A stretch of 36,246 nucleotides of DNA from an uncultured Johnsonella sp. (GCA_900766185.1 CAAFUL010000116.1:1-36246), one strand, 5' to 3'; shown: positions 9,915 to 17,981, numbered from the stretch's first letter. Made by a program: numbers and translations. Notes: a model not told the origin generated them from the sequence alone.

Positions 9915-10406
9915 ATGGCAAGCTGGAGCGGTATAAGAAAAAAACTGGAAACAGAATATCTGGCAGAATGTCTTAGGGAACATATTCAGTATTTTGCAAC
10001 ATCATACAGCAGAAGTCCTGACCGTGAAGGTAGGGCGGCTATAAGGTATGATGGTAAAGAAATAATTAAGGGTTGCTTTTGGAATAATTGGCTGAAGGCG
10101 GATTTATTTCCGAAAGACGAAAAATACGAAAAACGCATGAAAGTTGAATATGCTTTTATGGATGATACAGCTTTGAAACTCGGAGTATTTGATCAAAGAA
10201 GTTTTTATGCTGCCTTTGCAGAGTTTAATAATCAAAGTATTGAAATGAGCTTGAACAGTGAAAACTTAATCGTAAGAATATTTGCCTTGTTAGACAGAAG
10301 GCTTGGTAAAAGAAGGTTGCTTTTAATGCAGGAGACAATAGAAAAAGAACCGGATACATTTCAGGAATTTTATGCGATTCGTATGAAAGCGGAAGGTTTG
10401 GTATAA
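9915..10406 (+). CDS. SF0329 family-like conserved protein of unknown function
   Basis: 163 residues. The opening MASWSGIRKKLETEYLAECL, followed by YFATSYSRSPDREGRAAIRY and DGKEI, resembles the family annotated as SF0329 (named after a Shigella protein), a small soluble protein of unknown function. No signal peptide or membrane helix is visible. The rest has a basic helical C-terminal part (RRLGKRRLLLMQETI) ending near YAIRMKAEGLV. It sits just downstream of the T7SS apparatus genes, where effectors and immunity proteins are often found, but nothing in its sequence shows such a role. The family name is recalled from the N-terminal pattern and not checked. Confidence 0.6.
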   Translation: MASWSGIRKKLETEYLAECLREHIQYFATSYSRSPDREGRAAIRYDGKEIIKGCFWNNWLKADLFPKDEKYEKRMKVEYAFMDDTALKLGVFDQRSFYAAFAEFNNQSIEMSLNSENLIVRIFALLDRRLGKRRLLLMQETIEKEPDTFQEFYAIRMKAEGLV

Positions 10407-10480
10407 GCTTATAGGATAAGGACAAATGTGTTAAAAACACCACACTACTCAAGCAAAATAAAAAGATAAGAGGTGTATTG

Positions 10481-10804
10481 ATGTATAGTTTTTATTTGAA
10501 TAATAGGCGTGAAAAAGGATTTGCCTATATTGAGCATTTAGAAGAAAAGGCATTATATAAGCTTTATCAAAAAAAGGATATAACCTTTGTAAAGCAGTTA
10601 TGGAACAGGTATTATGAAGATTATACCTTTGAAATAGAAGAGCTTGAAGCTGCCCGAAGAGATATGATGAAGTATTTGAGTGTAGAAAATTGGGATACCG
10701 GTAATGAAGAAGAAAAAGAGCAGATGTATTTAATGTATAAGCTTATTGCTATAGTATCCTATGCACTTTTTCATAAAGAGTTCCTGCTGGGTAGCGGAGA
10801 TTAA
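10481..10804 (+). CDS. Hypothetical soluble protein, 107 residues
   Basis: No family was recognised. The protein begins MYSFYLNNRREKGFAYIEHL, is mostly helical by appearance and rich in tyrosine and acidic residues (YYEDYTFEIEELEAARRD), and has no signal peptide or membrane segment apart from a mildly hydrophobic patch near the end (MYKLIAIVSYALF). ATG at 10481 is preferred over the TTG one codon before; AAGAGGTG upstream serves as ribosome site. It lies 74 bases after the SF0329-like gene in the same direction. Small acidic proteins next to T7SS genes are sometimes immunity proteins, but this is only a positional guess. Confidence 0.55.
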   Translation: MYSFYLNNRREKGFAYIEHLEEKALYKLYQKKDITFVKQLWNRYYEDYTFEIEELEAARRDMMKYLSVENWDTGNEEEKEQMYLMYKLIAIVSYALFHKEFLLGSGD

Positions 10805-10854
10805 GTCTATATATTGAAAACAGCCACAAAGCTGTAGATTGAGAGGTATGTTCT

Positions 10855-11550
10855 GTGAAAGAGGAATGTTTGATTTGTAAGGCTTTGCTTGAATATCTTG
10901 AGTCGGATATAGTCATGGAGTGTGAGCTTTGCCATAAAAAAGAAAATAGCAAGACGAGGTGTGTTAACAATCACTATGTGTGTAATGAGTGCCATACTCA
11001 GGGGCTTGACAGTATCATCGGCTTATGCATGAGAGAAGAATCAAAGAACCCGATTGAAATAATAGAAAAAATCATGTCAATGCCGTTTTGTCATATGCAT
11101 GGTCCGGAGCATCATGTTATGGTTGGTTCTGCACTGCTTGCTGCATATAAGAATGCAGGTGGAGATATTGACCTTAGCAGTGCATTAATTGAGATGATGA
11201 ATCGTGGCAAATGTGTTCCGGGCGGTGTGTGCGGATTTTGGGGAGCTTGCGGAGCGGGGATAAGCTCAGGAATATTTATTTCGATTATTTCAAAGTCTAC
11301 ACCGCTGACTAACGAGCCGTTTTCCTTGTCACACAAGATGACTTCTAAGTCACTTGGAAAGATTGGTGAGATTGGAGGACCACGCTGTTGCAAAAGAGAT
11401 TCATTTTTGTCAATACTATCTGCCGTAGATTTTGTTAAAGAACATTTCTCTGTTGAGATGGAAAAAACTGAAACAGTGTGCCGTTTCCATGAACAAAACA
11501 ATCAGTGTATCAAAAACAGATGCCCATTTTTCAAGACAAACAATGATTGA
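10855..11550 (+). CDS. DUF5714 domain protein, cysteine-rich
   Basis: 231 residues with a GTG start behind GATTGAGAGG. The N-terminus carries metal-binding-like cysteine pairs (CLIC at 5-8, CELCHKK, then NNHYVCNECH), the middle an HMHGPEHH motif, and a strongly conserved block GGVCGFWGACGAGISSGIF, then GGPRCCKRDS; the tail adds CRFHEQNNQCIKNRCPFF. These features fit DUF5714, found in anaerobes alone or fused to methyltransferases. The many cysteines and histidines suggest a metal or Fe-S site. The biochemical role is unknown. It is probably transcribed separately from the T7SS genes. Confidence 0.7.
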   Translation: MKEECLICKALLEYLESDIVMECELCHKKENSKTRCVNNHYVCNECHTQGLDSIIGLCMREESKNPIEIIEKIMSMPFCHMHGPEHHVMVGSALLAAYKNAGGDIDLSSALIEMMNRGKCVPGGVCGFWGACGAGISSGIFISIISKSTPLTNEPFSLSHKMTSKSLGKIGEIGGPRCCKRDSFLSILSAVDFVKEHFSVEMEKTETVCRFHEQNNQCIKNRCPFFKTNND

Positions 11551-11569
11551 CCGGTGGGTTGACAGCATA

Positions 11570-11740
11570 AACAATTATAATAGTTTGTGGTTATTAGTTT
11601 ATAAAAAACTCCGTATAATTCAATCATACTAGCAACCCATTTTCAAAGCTTTGACAAATTCACACAGACTGCGGAACTTTATTAACAGTACTGCGAGTAT
11701 GATTGAAATAGGGAGTGTTTCTGTTAATTACTGCGGTTTA
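11570..11740. repeat. Palindromic MITE-like repeat, copy 1
   Basis: A 12-base arm TTCAATCATACT (11619-11630) faces its reverse complement AGTATGATTGAA (11696-11707). The stretch 11675-11729 (55 bases) is a perfect reverse complement of 36061-36115 near the right edge. An inner block ending CAGACTGCGGAACT (about 11665-11678) occurs in direct orientation at 36131-36144. It lies between DUF5714 and the MATE gene, which converge here, and contains no ORF of note. Such elements are typical of non-autonomous mobile repeats; the stem could also act as a transcription stop for both genes. Confidence 0.65.
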
Positions 11741-11760
11741 ATCTGACTATTGTTTATGAA

Positions 11761-13155
11761 CTACCACCTTCTGAACCTCCAAGTCAAATCCGTAATATTA
11801 TCCCCTCTAAGCCACAGCCTGAACTTGCTGAAGAAGTTTGTATATATTGTAAATAGTACCGCTGTTATAAACCAAGACAGCGGATAGGCGATTATGATAT
11901 AGAAAAATTCATGATATTTACCAAATGCAAAGTGAACCCAAACTATTCTCACAATGCATACTCCTACGAGGGATAAAATCATAGTTAAAAGAGTATCCCC
12001 CACACCTCTGAGTGAACTTGCATAGACCTCTATTACCCCGTAAAAAATAAATGCGGGAACTACTGTTTTTATTATATACAATCCCTGCTCAACAACAGCT
12101 CTGTCATTAGTAAAGAGGGAGAGGAGAAAGTCGCCGTATATAAGAAAAGAAAGAGCGGCAGTTACACATATACAAAAGCTTATAACAGCACCTACCTTCA
12201 TTGCCTTCTTAACCCTGTCTCTGTTGCCGGCACCGAAGTTTTGACCTACAAAGGTCGTTATACTTACACCAAGAGCCTGTATAGTCATCCAGAATACCGT
12301 ATCGGTTTTAACATAGACAGTATAACCTGATATTACATCTATACCTAAAGTATTGACACTGGACTGCACATAAATATTGGCAGCGGTATATGCAACAGAC
12401 TGGACTGCGGCGGAAGTTCCTATGCCAAGCATCTTTTTAAGTTCTCTTTTATTGATATGTATATCATGCGGCTTAAAATTATAGTCCGCCTTTATCCGGC
12501 TTAAAGTAATTATCATAAGCAGGGCACTTATGGCTTGAGATATAACCGTAGCGACGGCAACACCGCTGACACCCATTTTAAAATATAATACAAATACTAC
12601 ATCCAAAAATATATTTATAAAGCAGGCAACTATTAAAAAATAAAGCGGTCTTTTGGAATCGCCTATACCACGAAGTATGGCGGCACACATATTATAGATC
12701 ATGTTGGCTATCATACCTATAAAATAAATCCTAAGATAAGTAATTGCTTCACTAAGCATCTCTGCAGGCACATTCATAAAAGACAGGAAAAAGGGAGTAA
12801 GTATAGCTCCCAGTATTCCTACCGCAGTTCCGCTGATAAGTGCAAAACCTACGGCTGTCTGTATACACTCGTACACATTCTTATAAGATTTTGAGCCCAT
12901 GTACTGGGAAATAACTACTGAAAAACCGGTTGAAAGTCCTATAAAGACTCCTATAAAAAGGTTGATAATAGTACCTGTGGTGCCGCCCACCGCAGCCAAT
13001 GCCTCTTTTCCGACATAATGTCCTACTACTATGGCATCAACCGTATTGTAAAGCTGCTGAAAAAAACTTCCTACCATTATAGGCAGGAAGAAAAGCAGCA
13101 TAGAAGTAAATATAGGTCCTTCAGTAACTTTATTTATTTTTGCTTTTTCACTCAT
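11761..13155 (-). CDS. MATE family efflux transporter
   Basis: 464 residues with about 12 membrane segments arranged as two halves, the MATE fold. The N-terminus has the family pattern TEGPIFTSMLLFFLPIMVGS followed by QQLYNTVDAIVVGHYVGKEA, and later AILRGIGDSKRPLYF and SLRGVGDTLLT mark the repeats. These exporters use Na+ or H+ gradients to expel cationic drugs or metabolites. The substrate cannot be read from sequence. It lies 15 bases downstream of the Rrf2 regulator on the same strand and is very likely co-transcribed with it and controlled by it. Confidence 0.92.
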   Translation of the reverse strand: MSEKAKINKVTEGPIFTSMLLFFLPIMVGSFFQQLYNTVDAIVVGHYVGKEALAAVGGTTGTIINLFIGVFIGLSTGFSVVISQYMGSKSYKNVYECIQTAVGFALISGTAVGILGAILTPFFLSFMNVPAEMLSEAITYLRIYFIGMIANMIYNMCAAILRGIGDSKRPLYFLIVACFINIFLDVVFVLYFKMGVSGVAVATVISQAISALLMIITLSRIKADYNFKPHDIHINKRELKKMLGIGTSAAVQSVAYTAANIYVQSSVNTLGIDVISGYTVYVKTDTVFWMTIQALGVSITTFVGQNFGAGNRDRVKKAMKVGAVISFCICVTAALSFLIYGDFLLSLFTNDRAVVEQGLYIIKTVVPAFIFYGVIEVYASSLRGVGDTLLTMILSLVGVCIVRIVWVHFAFGKYHEFFYIIIAYPLSWFITAVLFTIYTNFFSKFRLWLRGDNITDLTWRFRRW

Positions 13156-13170
13156 ATCACGCTCCGAATA

Positions 13171-13599
13171 TTATATAATATAATCATTACCGCTTTCTTC
13201 AGCGATAAGGCTGCTTATGCTGATGCCTTTAAAATAGTCCGATATAAGGACATTTAAGTCATCCCACATAGCTAAGATCTTCTTGTCTGAATCATTTAAT
13301 ACAGATTTGTTGTGCATAAGCGAGTCATCTACAATCAAAAGATGGTCTTCGGAAACATTAAGTATATCCCATACCGTATATTCTTCAACAGGTTTTGTGA
13401 GTTTATAGCCGCCGCCTTTACCCCTAAGTCCTACTAAAATTTGATTTTTAACTAAAACCTTGATGATACTTTCCAGATATTTTTCCGACATTTCCTGACG
13501 ATTGGCTATATCTTTTAAGGTTACAAAATCATCGCTTTGATGCTTTGCCAAATCTATCATTATTCTAAGTGCATAGCGCCCTTTGGTAGATATCTTCAT
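13171..13599 (-). CDS. Rrf2 family transcriptional regulator
   Basis: 142 residues. The start MKISTKGRYALRIMIDLA, the helix-turn-helix with VTLKDIANRQEMSEKYLESI, and the wing GLRGKGGGYKLTKP are the standard Rrf2 features. There is no cysteine anywhere in the protein, so it cannot hold an IscR/NsrR-type Fe-S cluster through cysteines; it would be of the cluster-free class, as CymR is. It is the first gene of a two-gene unit with the MATE exporter, suggesting that it controls that exporter and itself. Ribosome site GGAGGATC lies just before the ATG. Confidence 0.9.
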   Translation of the reverse strand: MKISTKGRYALRIMIDLAKHQSDDFVTLKDIANRQEMSEKYLESIIKVLVKNQILVGLRGKGGGYKLTKPVEEYTVWDILNVSEDHLLIVDDSLMHNKSVLNDSDKKILAMWDDLNVLISDYFKGISISSLIAEESGNDYII

Positions 13600-13648
13600 A
13601 GATCCTCCGTGTCACTTTTAATTATTTTATATTGTTATATTTTTCATT

Positions 13649-13677
13649 ATTATATAATACTATAAATGTATAAGCAA
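13649..13677 (-). promoter_or_regulatory. Promoter of rrf2-MATE unit
   Basis: Read on the minus strand, TTGCTT (13672-13677) and TATAAT (13649-13654) are separated by 17 bases, a good sigma-A promoter about 50 bases ahead of the Rrf2 start. An Rrf2-type operator dyad was not clearly seen. Confidence 0.6.
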
Positions 13678-14031
13678 GTATTACTGTAGGTTTATAGGCA
13701 AATGAAGTAGTGCCTTATAATAATTAGGTTAAAGCATTGGTGTGTAATATTGTTGATATTCGGTCTTATTACTGCTTATTTACTCAAACTGTCCATACTC
13801 AAAATCGGGTCATTACATATAGGGAACAAATAGTTTAACGCTTTATTATGCCCCTACCGGAAATAATCAGCTTTATTATAAAATAAATGTTAATAAAGCA
13901 ATAATTATAATATATTCAAAAAATAATAAAAATATTGTGCTAATAAAAGATATTTAACAATTAAAATAATAGTAACAATTATTATATTTACCTTTAATTA
14001 AATAAAAAATGCAAAATTATCATAATACTTA
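13678..14031. other. AT-rich intergenic stretch upstream of the cut promoter
   Basis: No gene was found. A small hairpin AGGCA (13696-13700) / TGCCT (13711-13715) is present. A short stretch around 13750-13790 (TTGATATTCGGTCTTATTAC) loosely resembles 9741-9762 (TTGATATCTAGCCTTATTAC). The rest is featureless AT-rich sequence. Confidence 0.4.
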
Positions 14032-14062
14032 TTGACATTCCCTTAGGGGGGAGTGTTAAAAT
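14032..14062 (+). promoter_or_regulatory. MerR-type promoter of the cut operon
   Basis: TTGACA (14032-14037) and TAAAAT (14057-14062) are separated by 19 bases instead of the usual 17. Within this span lies a dyad, ACATTCCC (14035-14042) and GGGAGTGT (14049-14056), matching with one mismatch. An over-long spacer filled by a dyad is the hallmark of promoters activated by MerR-family regulators; the C-rich/G-rich arms resemble the BmrR operator. The only MerR protein in the window is encoded at 31966-32796, at the far end of the same gene series. Transcription would start near 14069. Confidence 0.75.
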
Positions 14063-14068
14063 CTACCT

Positions 14069-14399
14069 AATAGCTATGTATTTATATAGATACATTTGTA
14101 ACAATTTTTTAATTAGCTTAGTACATTATTCAAAAGATAATCGTCAGAATATATTAATAACTTTTAGCTGTAAAACTAAGTAAGTGTGAAAGGTAAGGGG
14201 ATTTAGTATCATTAAAAAATACTGCATTTAAGGTATGAATTTAAAGTAAAAGATAGTTTACGGGTAATTTGTATGCGTGTTTACGCTAAGAGTATAGCAG
14301 TCAAAATTCAAAATAAAGTATTATAGTTTATAGCTGATAGGGCGTAGTAAATTAAGCGGATGGATCCGTTTTATTATAAAAAATAAAGGGGGTTATTTT
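14069..14399 (+). promoter_or_regulatory. Long 5' leader of the cut operon
   Basis: About 330 bases lie between the predicted transcription start and the first start codon. Small stems are present, such as GCGT-GTTT-ACGC (14275-14286) and GCGG/CCGT followed by TTTTATTAT (from 14356). No known riboswitch class was recognised, and no complete terminator/antiterminator pair is convincing. The ribosome site GGGGG is at 14388-14392. Confidence 0.35.
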
Positions 14400-15485
14400 A
14401 TGGGTGCTACAAATCAACAAAATGCTTTGGCACTGGAAGCAAAAAAGAAACTTACTGCTGATTTCTTTAAGAAGGGTATAACTGTTGCAATACTTTCAGG
14501 TATGAGCTACGGTATGTACTCCGCTTTTGTCAATGCGGCAATGGGCAATGGGGTATGGGCTGATTGGCTTGGAGAGAATACGGTTTTATCAACCTTTATA
14601 ACTGTCTATGTACTCGGTGCCTTGGGAAGTGCACTTAATGATACTATGAGTGCTATATGGGCATGGATCTTTGCAGCACGAAGCGGCAAAATAGGTGATT
14701 TTTTCAGATGTATCAACAGTAAGCCGGGGCGTATTATGATATTGGCAGCCATTATAGGCGGACCCATAGCAGGAACTGCCTATATTGTAGCCTTACAGAC
14801 AGCAGGCTCAATCATCATACCTATTACGGCACTTTGTCCGGCTATAGGAGCTATACTCGGAAGAATCATCTTTAAGCAGGAGCTTAATGCCCGTATGTGC
14901 CTTGGTGTGGCAACCTGTGTACTTGCAAGTATTTTGATCGGAAGTACCAGTATGACAGGCGGAGCTATTGACTCAACTATGCTTTTCGGTATGCTTGTAG
15001 CTTTGGTGGCGGCATTTGGCTGGGGACTTGAGGGAGTTGTAGGAGGTTTTGGAACTTCTCTTATAGATGTTGAGATCGGTATTATGATAAGGCAAACTGT
15101 ATCAGGACTGGTAAACCTTATCATACTTGTTCCTTTGCTCAGCTTACTGTCAGGTAATTCACTTGCCGGTGTAAGCCTTACATTCAGAGCACTTGCGGAT
15201 ATACCGTCAATGATATTCTTTTTAATAAGCGGTTTCTTTGCACTTTTTGCCTTCTCACTTTGGTACAAGGGCAATTCAATGTGCGGAGCGGCGCTCGGTA
15301 TGGCTTGTAACGGAGCTTACTCTTTCTGGGGACCTCTTTTTTGCTATATTGTACTTGGTATAATGCTTAAGCAGCCGGGTTGGGATGTTCATCCTATAGT
15401 GTGGGTAGGTGCGATAGTTATGAGCTTCGGTATTTTGTTAATAGCGGTAAATCCGTTAGATTTTTTCAAAAAAAAGGAGGCTTAA
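14400..15485 (+). CDS. DMT/EamA-type transporter of the cut locus
   Basis: 361 residues with about ten hydrophobic segments in two homologous halves, the drug/metabolite transporter (DMT, EamA-like) layout. The glycine-rich pair AAIIGGPIAGTAYIVALQTA and ITALCPAIGAILGRIIFKQE in the middle is typical of the end of the first EamA half. As first gene of the choline-utilisation operon it probably moves choline into the cell or trimethylamine or another amine out; the direction cannot be told from sequence. Klebsiella-type cut loci carry small multidrug-resistance (EmrE-like) transporters in a similar role. The next gene starts four bases after the stop. Confidence 0.8.
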   Translation: MGATNQQNALALEAKKKLTADFFKKGITVAILSGMSYGMYSAFVNAAMGNGVWADWLGENTVLSTFITVYVLGALGSALNDTMSAIWAWIFAARSGKIGDFFRCINSKPGRIMILAAIIGGPIAGTAYIVALQTAGSIIIPITALCPAIGAILGRIIFKQELNARMCLGVATCVLASILIGSTSMTGGAIDSTMLFGMLVALVAAFGWGLEGVVGGFGTSLIDVEIGIMIRQTVSGLVNLIILVPLLSLLSGNSLAGVSLTFRALADIPSMIFFLISGFFALFAFSLWYKGNSMCGAALGMACNGAYSFWGPLFCYIVLGIMLKQPGWDVHPIVWVGAIVMSFGILLIAVNPLDFFKKKEA

Positions 15486-15489
15486 AAGT

Positions 15490-15756
15490 ATGAAACCTTT
15501 AAACTATGCGATTTTAAAGTATTTTACCAAGGTTGAAGAAGCCTCGGCAGAAGATGTTATAAGTGCATTAAAGCCTGAGTACGGAAATTTCAAGGCTCTT
15601 AATAAAAAAGCTGTAATAGAGGCGCTTATGACGGCGGAAGCTAACGGGCTTTTAGCTGAGACAAGATTTGAACTTGACGACAATAATGAACTTAAAGTAT
15701 TTTATCATGCGCCAAAAGACGGTGCGGATACTATCAATAAATATATACCCGATTAG
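15490..15756 (+). CDS. Small winged-helix-like protein
   Basis: 88 residues. The pattern of helix (LNYAILKYFTKV), helix (SAEDVISALKP), helix (NKKAVIEALMTAEANGLL) and a beta hairpin (TRFELDDNNELKVFYHA) reads like a compact winged helix-turn-helix fold. It has no effector domain. It lies between the transporter and the first shell gene, four bases after one and 17 before the other, so it is part of the operon. It may bind DNA or act as a protein adaptor; no family name can be given with confidence. Confidence 0.6.
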   Translation: MKPLNYAILKYFTKVEEASAEDVISALKPEYGNFKALNKKAVIEALMTAEANGLLAETRFELDDNNELKVFYHAPKDGADTINKYIPD

Positions 15757-15773
15757 GTAAAGGAGGTTTTAGT

Positions 15774-16073
15774 ATGAGATATAAGGGCGGCGAAGCACTT
15801 GGTCTTATAGAGACTGTAGGCATGGTTCCTGCTATAGAAGCGGCAGATAAGATGCTTAAAGCTGCGGATGTAGAGCTTATAGCCTATGAAAATGTAGGTT
15901 CTACACTGGTTACGATTATGGTAAAGGGAGATGTGGCAGCAGTCAAGTCTTCCGTAGAGGCAGGTGCAGCGGCAGCGGCAGCCATAGGAAAGCTTACAGC
16001 TAAGAATGTTATGCCAAGACCTATCAGAGCGGTAGGCGATGTAGTCTCAATATATGATGTAGATGCCGAGTAA
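15774..16073 (+). CDS. BMC-H shell protein 1
   Basis: 99 residues, one BMC domain forming hexameric tiles of the microcompartment facet. It shows the classic ALGLIETVGMVPAIEAADKM opening, pore loop region ENVGSTLVTIMVKGDVAAVK, and the C-terminal NVMPRP. The core is preceded by MRYKGG and followed by a short acidic end. The pore residues Gly-Ser-Thr are small and polar. It is paired with a second BMC-H gene 22 bases downstream. AGGAGG is placed directly before ATG at 15774. Confidence 0.95.
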   Translation: MRYKGGEALGLIETVGMVPAIEAADKMLKAADVELIAYENVGSTLVTIMVKGDVAAVKSSVEAGAAAAAAIGKLTAKNVMPRPIRAVGDVVSIYDVDAE

Positions 16074-16095
16074 GAGCTGATTGGAGGAATAATAT

Positions 16096-16413
16096 ATGAA
16101 GAGATATGAAGCGATAGGTTTGATAGAAACCTTCGGTATAGTGTTCGTACTGGAAGCTGCGGACGCTATGTGCAAGGCTGCGGATGTAGAGCTTATCGGA
16201 TTTGAGAATGTAGCGTCAGGATATATATCAGTGCTTGTAAGCGGAGATGTGGCAGCTTGTAAGACAGCGGTAGATGCGGGAGTTAAGGCTGTTAATGATA
16301 TGGGAGCGGAAGTATACAGCTCTGTAGTAATCGCAAGACCGCATGAGGATCTTGAAAAGATAACAAGAAGATATTCACTTGAGAAGTTAAATCCTTCATT
16401 GGCGGAGGACTAA
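16096..16413 (+). CDS. BMC-H shell protein 2
   Basis: 105 residues, BMC-H fold, with EAIGLIETFGIVFVLEAADA at the start and pore region ENVASGYISVLVSGDVAACK; the end VIARPHEDLEKITRRYSLEK has a longer charged tail than shell protein 1. The pore loop (Ala-Ser-Gly-Tyr) is bulkier, so its hexamer may pass different small molecules or be closed. Cysteines occur in helix positions, not at the pore. It is followed after 23 bases by the first aldehyde dehydrogenase-like gene. Confidence 0.95.
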   Translation: MKRYEAIGLIETFGIVFVLEAADAMCKAADVELIGFENVASGYISVLVSGDVAACKTAVDAGVKAVNDMGAEVYSSVVIARPHEDLEKITRRYSLEKLNPSLAED

Positions 16414-16436
16414 GTATTTAATAAGGGTAGGAAGGT

Positions 16437-17930
16437 ATGAATATTATAGATAATGATTTACTTTCTATTCAAGAAGCGAGAATCCTTGCAGAAAGATCTA
16501 AAGAAGCACAGCAGGTATTTGCAAGTTATACACAGGATAGGCTTGATGTAATAGTTGAAGCCATGGCTTTAGAGATTTCAAAACATGCAAAAGAACTTGC
16601 AAAACTTTCCAAGGAAGAGACGGATTACGGTTCTTGGCATGATAAGTGTTTTAAGAATAAGTTTATAGCTGATTTTGTGCTTAAAAATACAAAAGATATG
16701 AAGTGCGTAGGTGTAATAGGCTACGATAAGGATAAGTCTATAGTTGACATAGGCATAGCTATGGGAGTAATAGTTGCACTTTGCCCTTCTACAAGTCCGG
16801 TATCTACGACTATATATAAGACCTTGATCAGTATAAAGTCCGGAAACAGCATAATATTTGCCCCTCACCCAAGAGCCAAGAATGTTATCATAAAGACTTT
16901 GGACATAATGATCATGGCAGGCAAGAGTGCAGGACTGCCGGATGATGTAATAAGTTATATGAGTACCGTAACTAAGCCCGGAACCATGGAACTTATAAAT
17001 CATCCTGCGGTATCTATGATACTCAATACCGGAGTACCGAAACTTCTAAAAGAAGCATACAAAACGGGTAAGCCGCTTATATACGGAAGTATGGGAAACG
17101 GACCGGCATTTATAGAAAGAACCGCTGATGTTGAAAAGGCTGTTTTGGATATTATAAAAAGCAGGACTTTTGACTACGGTATAATATCGGCATCCGAACA
17201 AAGTGTGGTTGTTGATAAAATGATAGAGCCTAAGGTAAGAGAGGCTTTCAAAAAATTCGGAGCTTATTTTATGAGTGAAGAGGAAGAAGAAAGGCTTGCT
17301 AAGCTTATATACCACGAGGATAAAAGTCTTAACAGGCGCATGATAGGAAAGCCGGCAAAATTCCTTGCGCAACAGGCAAATTTCTCGGTGCCTGATGATA
17401 CAAAGCTTTTGTTGTCATTTCAAAAGTATGTATCGGAGAATAATCCCTATTCAAGGGAAAAGCTTTGTCCGGTTATGGCTTATTATGTGGAAGATGATTG
17501 GATGGATGCCTGTGAGAAGTGTATAGAGCTTTTACTCAGTGAAAGGCAGGGGCATACTTTGGTAATACATTCCAAAGATTCTAATGTTATAGAGCAGTTT
17601 GCACTTAAAAAACCTGTGGGAAGAATGCTTGTAAATACTTCAGCAACCTATGGAAGTATGGGAATTACCACGAATTTATTTCCGGCTATGACACTTGGAA
17701 GCGGATCGGCAGGTAAGGGTATAAGCGCAGATAATGTATCTCCAATGAACCTTATTTACATAAGGAAGGTAGGATACGGAATAAAAGAAGTAGAAAAAGT
17801 AAAAAAAGAATGTAACCTTGATACAGAGTTGGAAAAGGATGTTTGCCTTAATAAGGGCAATAAACCTATAGATATGCCGCTTATTAAGCAATTATTTTTA
17901 GATATAATGAAGGACATGGATAATAACTAG
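16437..17930 (+). CDS. cutB: AdhE-type aldehyde dehydrogenase homologue lacking catalytic Cys
   Basis: 497 residues, full length for the acylating aldehyde dehydrogenase part of AdhE. The N-terminus SIQEARILAERSKEAQ is typical. The catalytic block reads FDYGIISASEQSVVV where active enzymes have a cysteine before ASEQ; the codon is TCG, giving Ser251, whereas the paralogue at 28060 has Cys251 at the same number. The nucleotide-binding stretch also differs: TGVPKLL and YGSMGN replace GGPGMV and GVGAGN. The late GSGSAGK replaces GCGTWGG. It is thus probably inactive as an acylating dehydrogenase and may serve as a structural or regulatory subunit or as a scaffold in the lumen. The reading frame is intact, so it is not a decayed gene. 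The symbol follows its position before cutC in other cut loci and is tentative. Confidence 0.85.
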   Translation: MNIIDNDLLSIQEARILAERSKEAQQVFASYTQDRLDVIVEAMALEISKHAKELAKLSKEETDYGSWHDKCFKNKFIADFVLKNTKDMKCVGVIGYDKDKSIVDIGIAMGVIVALCPSTSPVSTTIYKTLISIKSGNSIIFAPHPRAKNVIIKTLDIMIMAGKSAGLPDDVISYMSTVTKPGTMELINHPAVSMILNTGVPKLLKEAYKTGKPLIYGSMGNGPAFIERTADVEKAVLDIIKSRTFDYGIISASEQSVVVDKMIEPKVREAFKKFGAYFMSEEEEERLAKLIYHEDKSLNRRMIGKPAKFLAQQANFSVPDDTKLLLSFQKYVSENNPYSREKLCPVMAYYVEDDWMDACEKCIELLLSERQGHTLVIHSKDSNVIEQFALKKPVGRMLVNTSATYGSMGITTNLFPAMTLGSGSAGKGISADNVSPMNLIYIRKVGYGIKEVEKVKKECNLDTELEKDVCLNKGNKPIDMPLIKQLFLDIMKDMDNN

Positions 17931-17981
17931 TGCATTGTTCGCAAAATAAGTATAGCAAAAATGATGAATATTTTTCTGAGC

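Noticed and set aside
9741..13790. Shared repeat between about 9741-9790 and 13750-13790
   Set aside because: The similarity is short and patchy (roughly TTGATAT then CTTATTACT) in AT-rich sequence; not enough to call a repeat family.
14069..14399. Cobalamin riboswitch or T-box in the cut leader
   Set aside because: No conserved box elements were found, and CutC does not use cobalamin.
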